Shown: piece after piece, positions 5,461 through 5,811 of the stretch
How the letters are laid out: each line of letters starts with the position of its first letter
How positions within the stretch are numbered: the stretch's first letter is position 1
Origin: Lysobacteraceae bacterium
Lineage (GTDB): Bacteria > Pseudomonadota > Gammaproteobacteria > Xanthomonadales > Xanthomonadaceae
DNA length: 5,811 bases
Direction of reading: 5' to 3'
Assembly: GCA_003449515.1 (NCBI GenBank)
Contig: DMHI01000162.1
Location: forward strand, 1-5,811
Made by a program: the position numbers and the translations under genes
The notes under the pieces: generated by a model
What the model was told of the DNA's origin: nothing
The model's database searches: none
The model's input: the letters and a program-made list of their open reading frames with translations, nothing else

Positions 5461-5811
5461 TGCAGGTGTGGGCCATCGCCAACCAGAAAGGCGGCGTCGG
5501 CAAGACCACCACGACGCTGCTGCTCGGGCGCCTCCTGGCCGCCCGCGGCCAGCGCGTGCTGCTCGCCGACCTCGACCCGCATGCGTCGCTGACGCGTGCA
5601 TTCGGCATCCCGTCCGAGCCGCCGCCAGCGGGTACGCTCGATCTGTTCGACACCCCGCCGAAGGCCGTCGCCGCGGTGTCGCGGGCGACGCCGATCGCCC
5701 ACCTCCGGCTGCTGCCGGCGCAGGCCGGGATGGCCACGCTCGAGCGCCGCTCGGCCACCGCGCCGGGTCTGGGCCTCGCGCTCGGGCAGGGCCTTGCCGC
5801 CGCCGCCGCCG
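5460..5811 (+). CDS. parA: ParA/MinD-family ATPase linked to motCD (3' end outside window)
   Basis: The first 117 residues are present and the frame runs off the right edge. The deviant Walker A motif of ParA-type ATPases is clear: K10-G-G-V-G-K15-T-T, followed by the Walker A' segment A-D37-L-D39-P-H-A-S-L-T. These proteins dimerise on ATP and act as positional switches in the cytoplasm. A ParA homologue directly after motCD is a known feature of polar flagellates; the related ParC of Vibrio places chemotaxis arrays at the pole, and that is the likely role here. The ATG at 5460 overlaps the motD stop by one base, with GAGGA (5446-5450) nine bases upstream. The last 16 visible bases are (GCC)5G, giving an alanine run at 113-117. 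FlhG/FleN is the main alternative, but it normally sits beside flhF; a chromosome-partitioning ParA would not be expected in this operon. Confidence 0.92.
   Translation, partial: MQVWAIANQKGGVGKTTTTLLLGRLLAARGQRVLLADLDPHASLTRAFGIPSEPPPAGTLDLFDTPPKAVAAVSRATPIAHLRLLPAQAGMATLERRSATAPGLGLALGQGLAAAAA

Noticed and set aside
4309..5601. A 430-codon open frame on the minus strand across motC, motD and parA
   Set aside because: Same cause: a shadow of high-GC coding sequence, with Arg/Gly/Ala-rich low-complexity content and no recognisable motif.
5796..5811. GCC triplet repeat at the right edge as a possible phase-variable repeat
   Set aside because: Only five in-frame Ala codons are visible. Triplet changes would not shift the frame, and such runs are common in GC-rich coding DNA.

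Overview
The window is a stretch of a flagellar motility and chemotaxis locus. All recognisable genes lie on the + strand and are packed head to tail. The DNA is very GC-rich, third codon positions are almost all G or C, and all but one of the completed genes end in TGA. The gene content fits a polarly flagellated, high-GC proteobacterium. The order motC-motD-parA after cheA is familiar from gammaproteobacteria such as Pseudomonas and the Xanthomonas relatives. A betaproteobacterium cannot be excluded from sequence alone.

Layout. Bases 1-372 are the 3' end of a MotB/MotD-type stator gene, containing most of the second half of its peptidoglycan-binding domain and an Ala/Pro-rich tail. A cheW gene (369-821) overlaps its stop codon. 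A 137-base gap (822-958) is the only real intergenic space; it carries a good match to a sigma-28 (FliA) flagellar promoter and possible leader hairpins. A tight block then follows: a small STAS-domain gene (959-1294), cheY (1291-1656), cheA (1664-3736), motC (3740-4480), motD (4492-5460) and the start of a ParA/MinD-type ATPase (5460 to the right edge). Every junction in this block is an overlap or a gap of at most 11 bases, so it is very probably one operon.

How the genes work together. CheW couples receptors to the CheA kinase. CheA phosphorylates CheY, and phospho-CheY acts on the flagellar switch. MotC and MotD form a membrane stator that drives rotation. The ParA-like ATPase beside motCD is, in relatives, used to place chemotaxis arrays or flagellar components at the pole. 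The STAS protein is a regulatory module of unknown partner.

Most notable points: (1) two distinct MotD-type genes flank the chemotaxis genes, about 60% identical over the 65 shared residues, so the locus looks like two motor/chemotaxis modules joined together; (2) a sigma-28-like promoter lies exactly where the STAS-led operon begins; (3) cheZ and cheB are missing from between cheY, cheA and motC, where Pseudomonas-type clusters have them. I saw no mobile element, CRISPR array, tRNA or rRNA. Most of the window is a well-known type of locus, not a new system.
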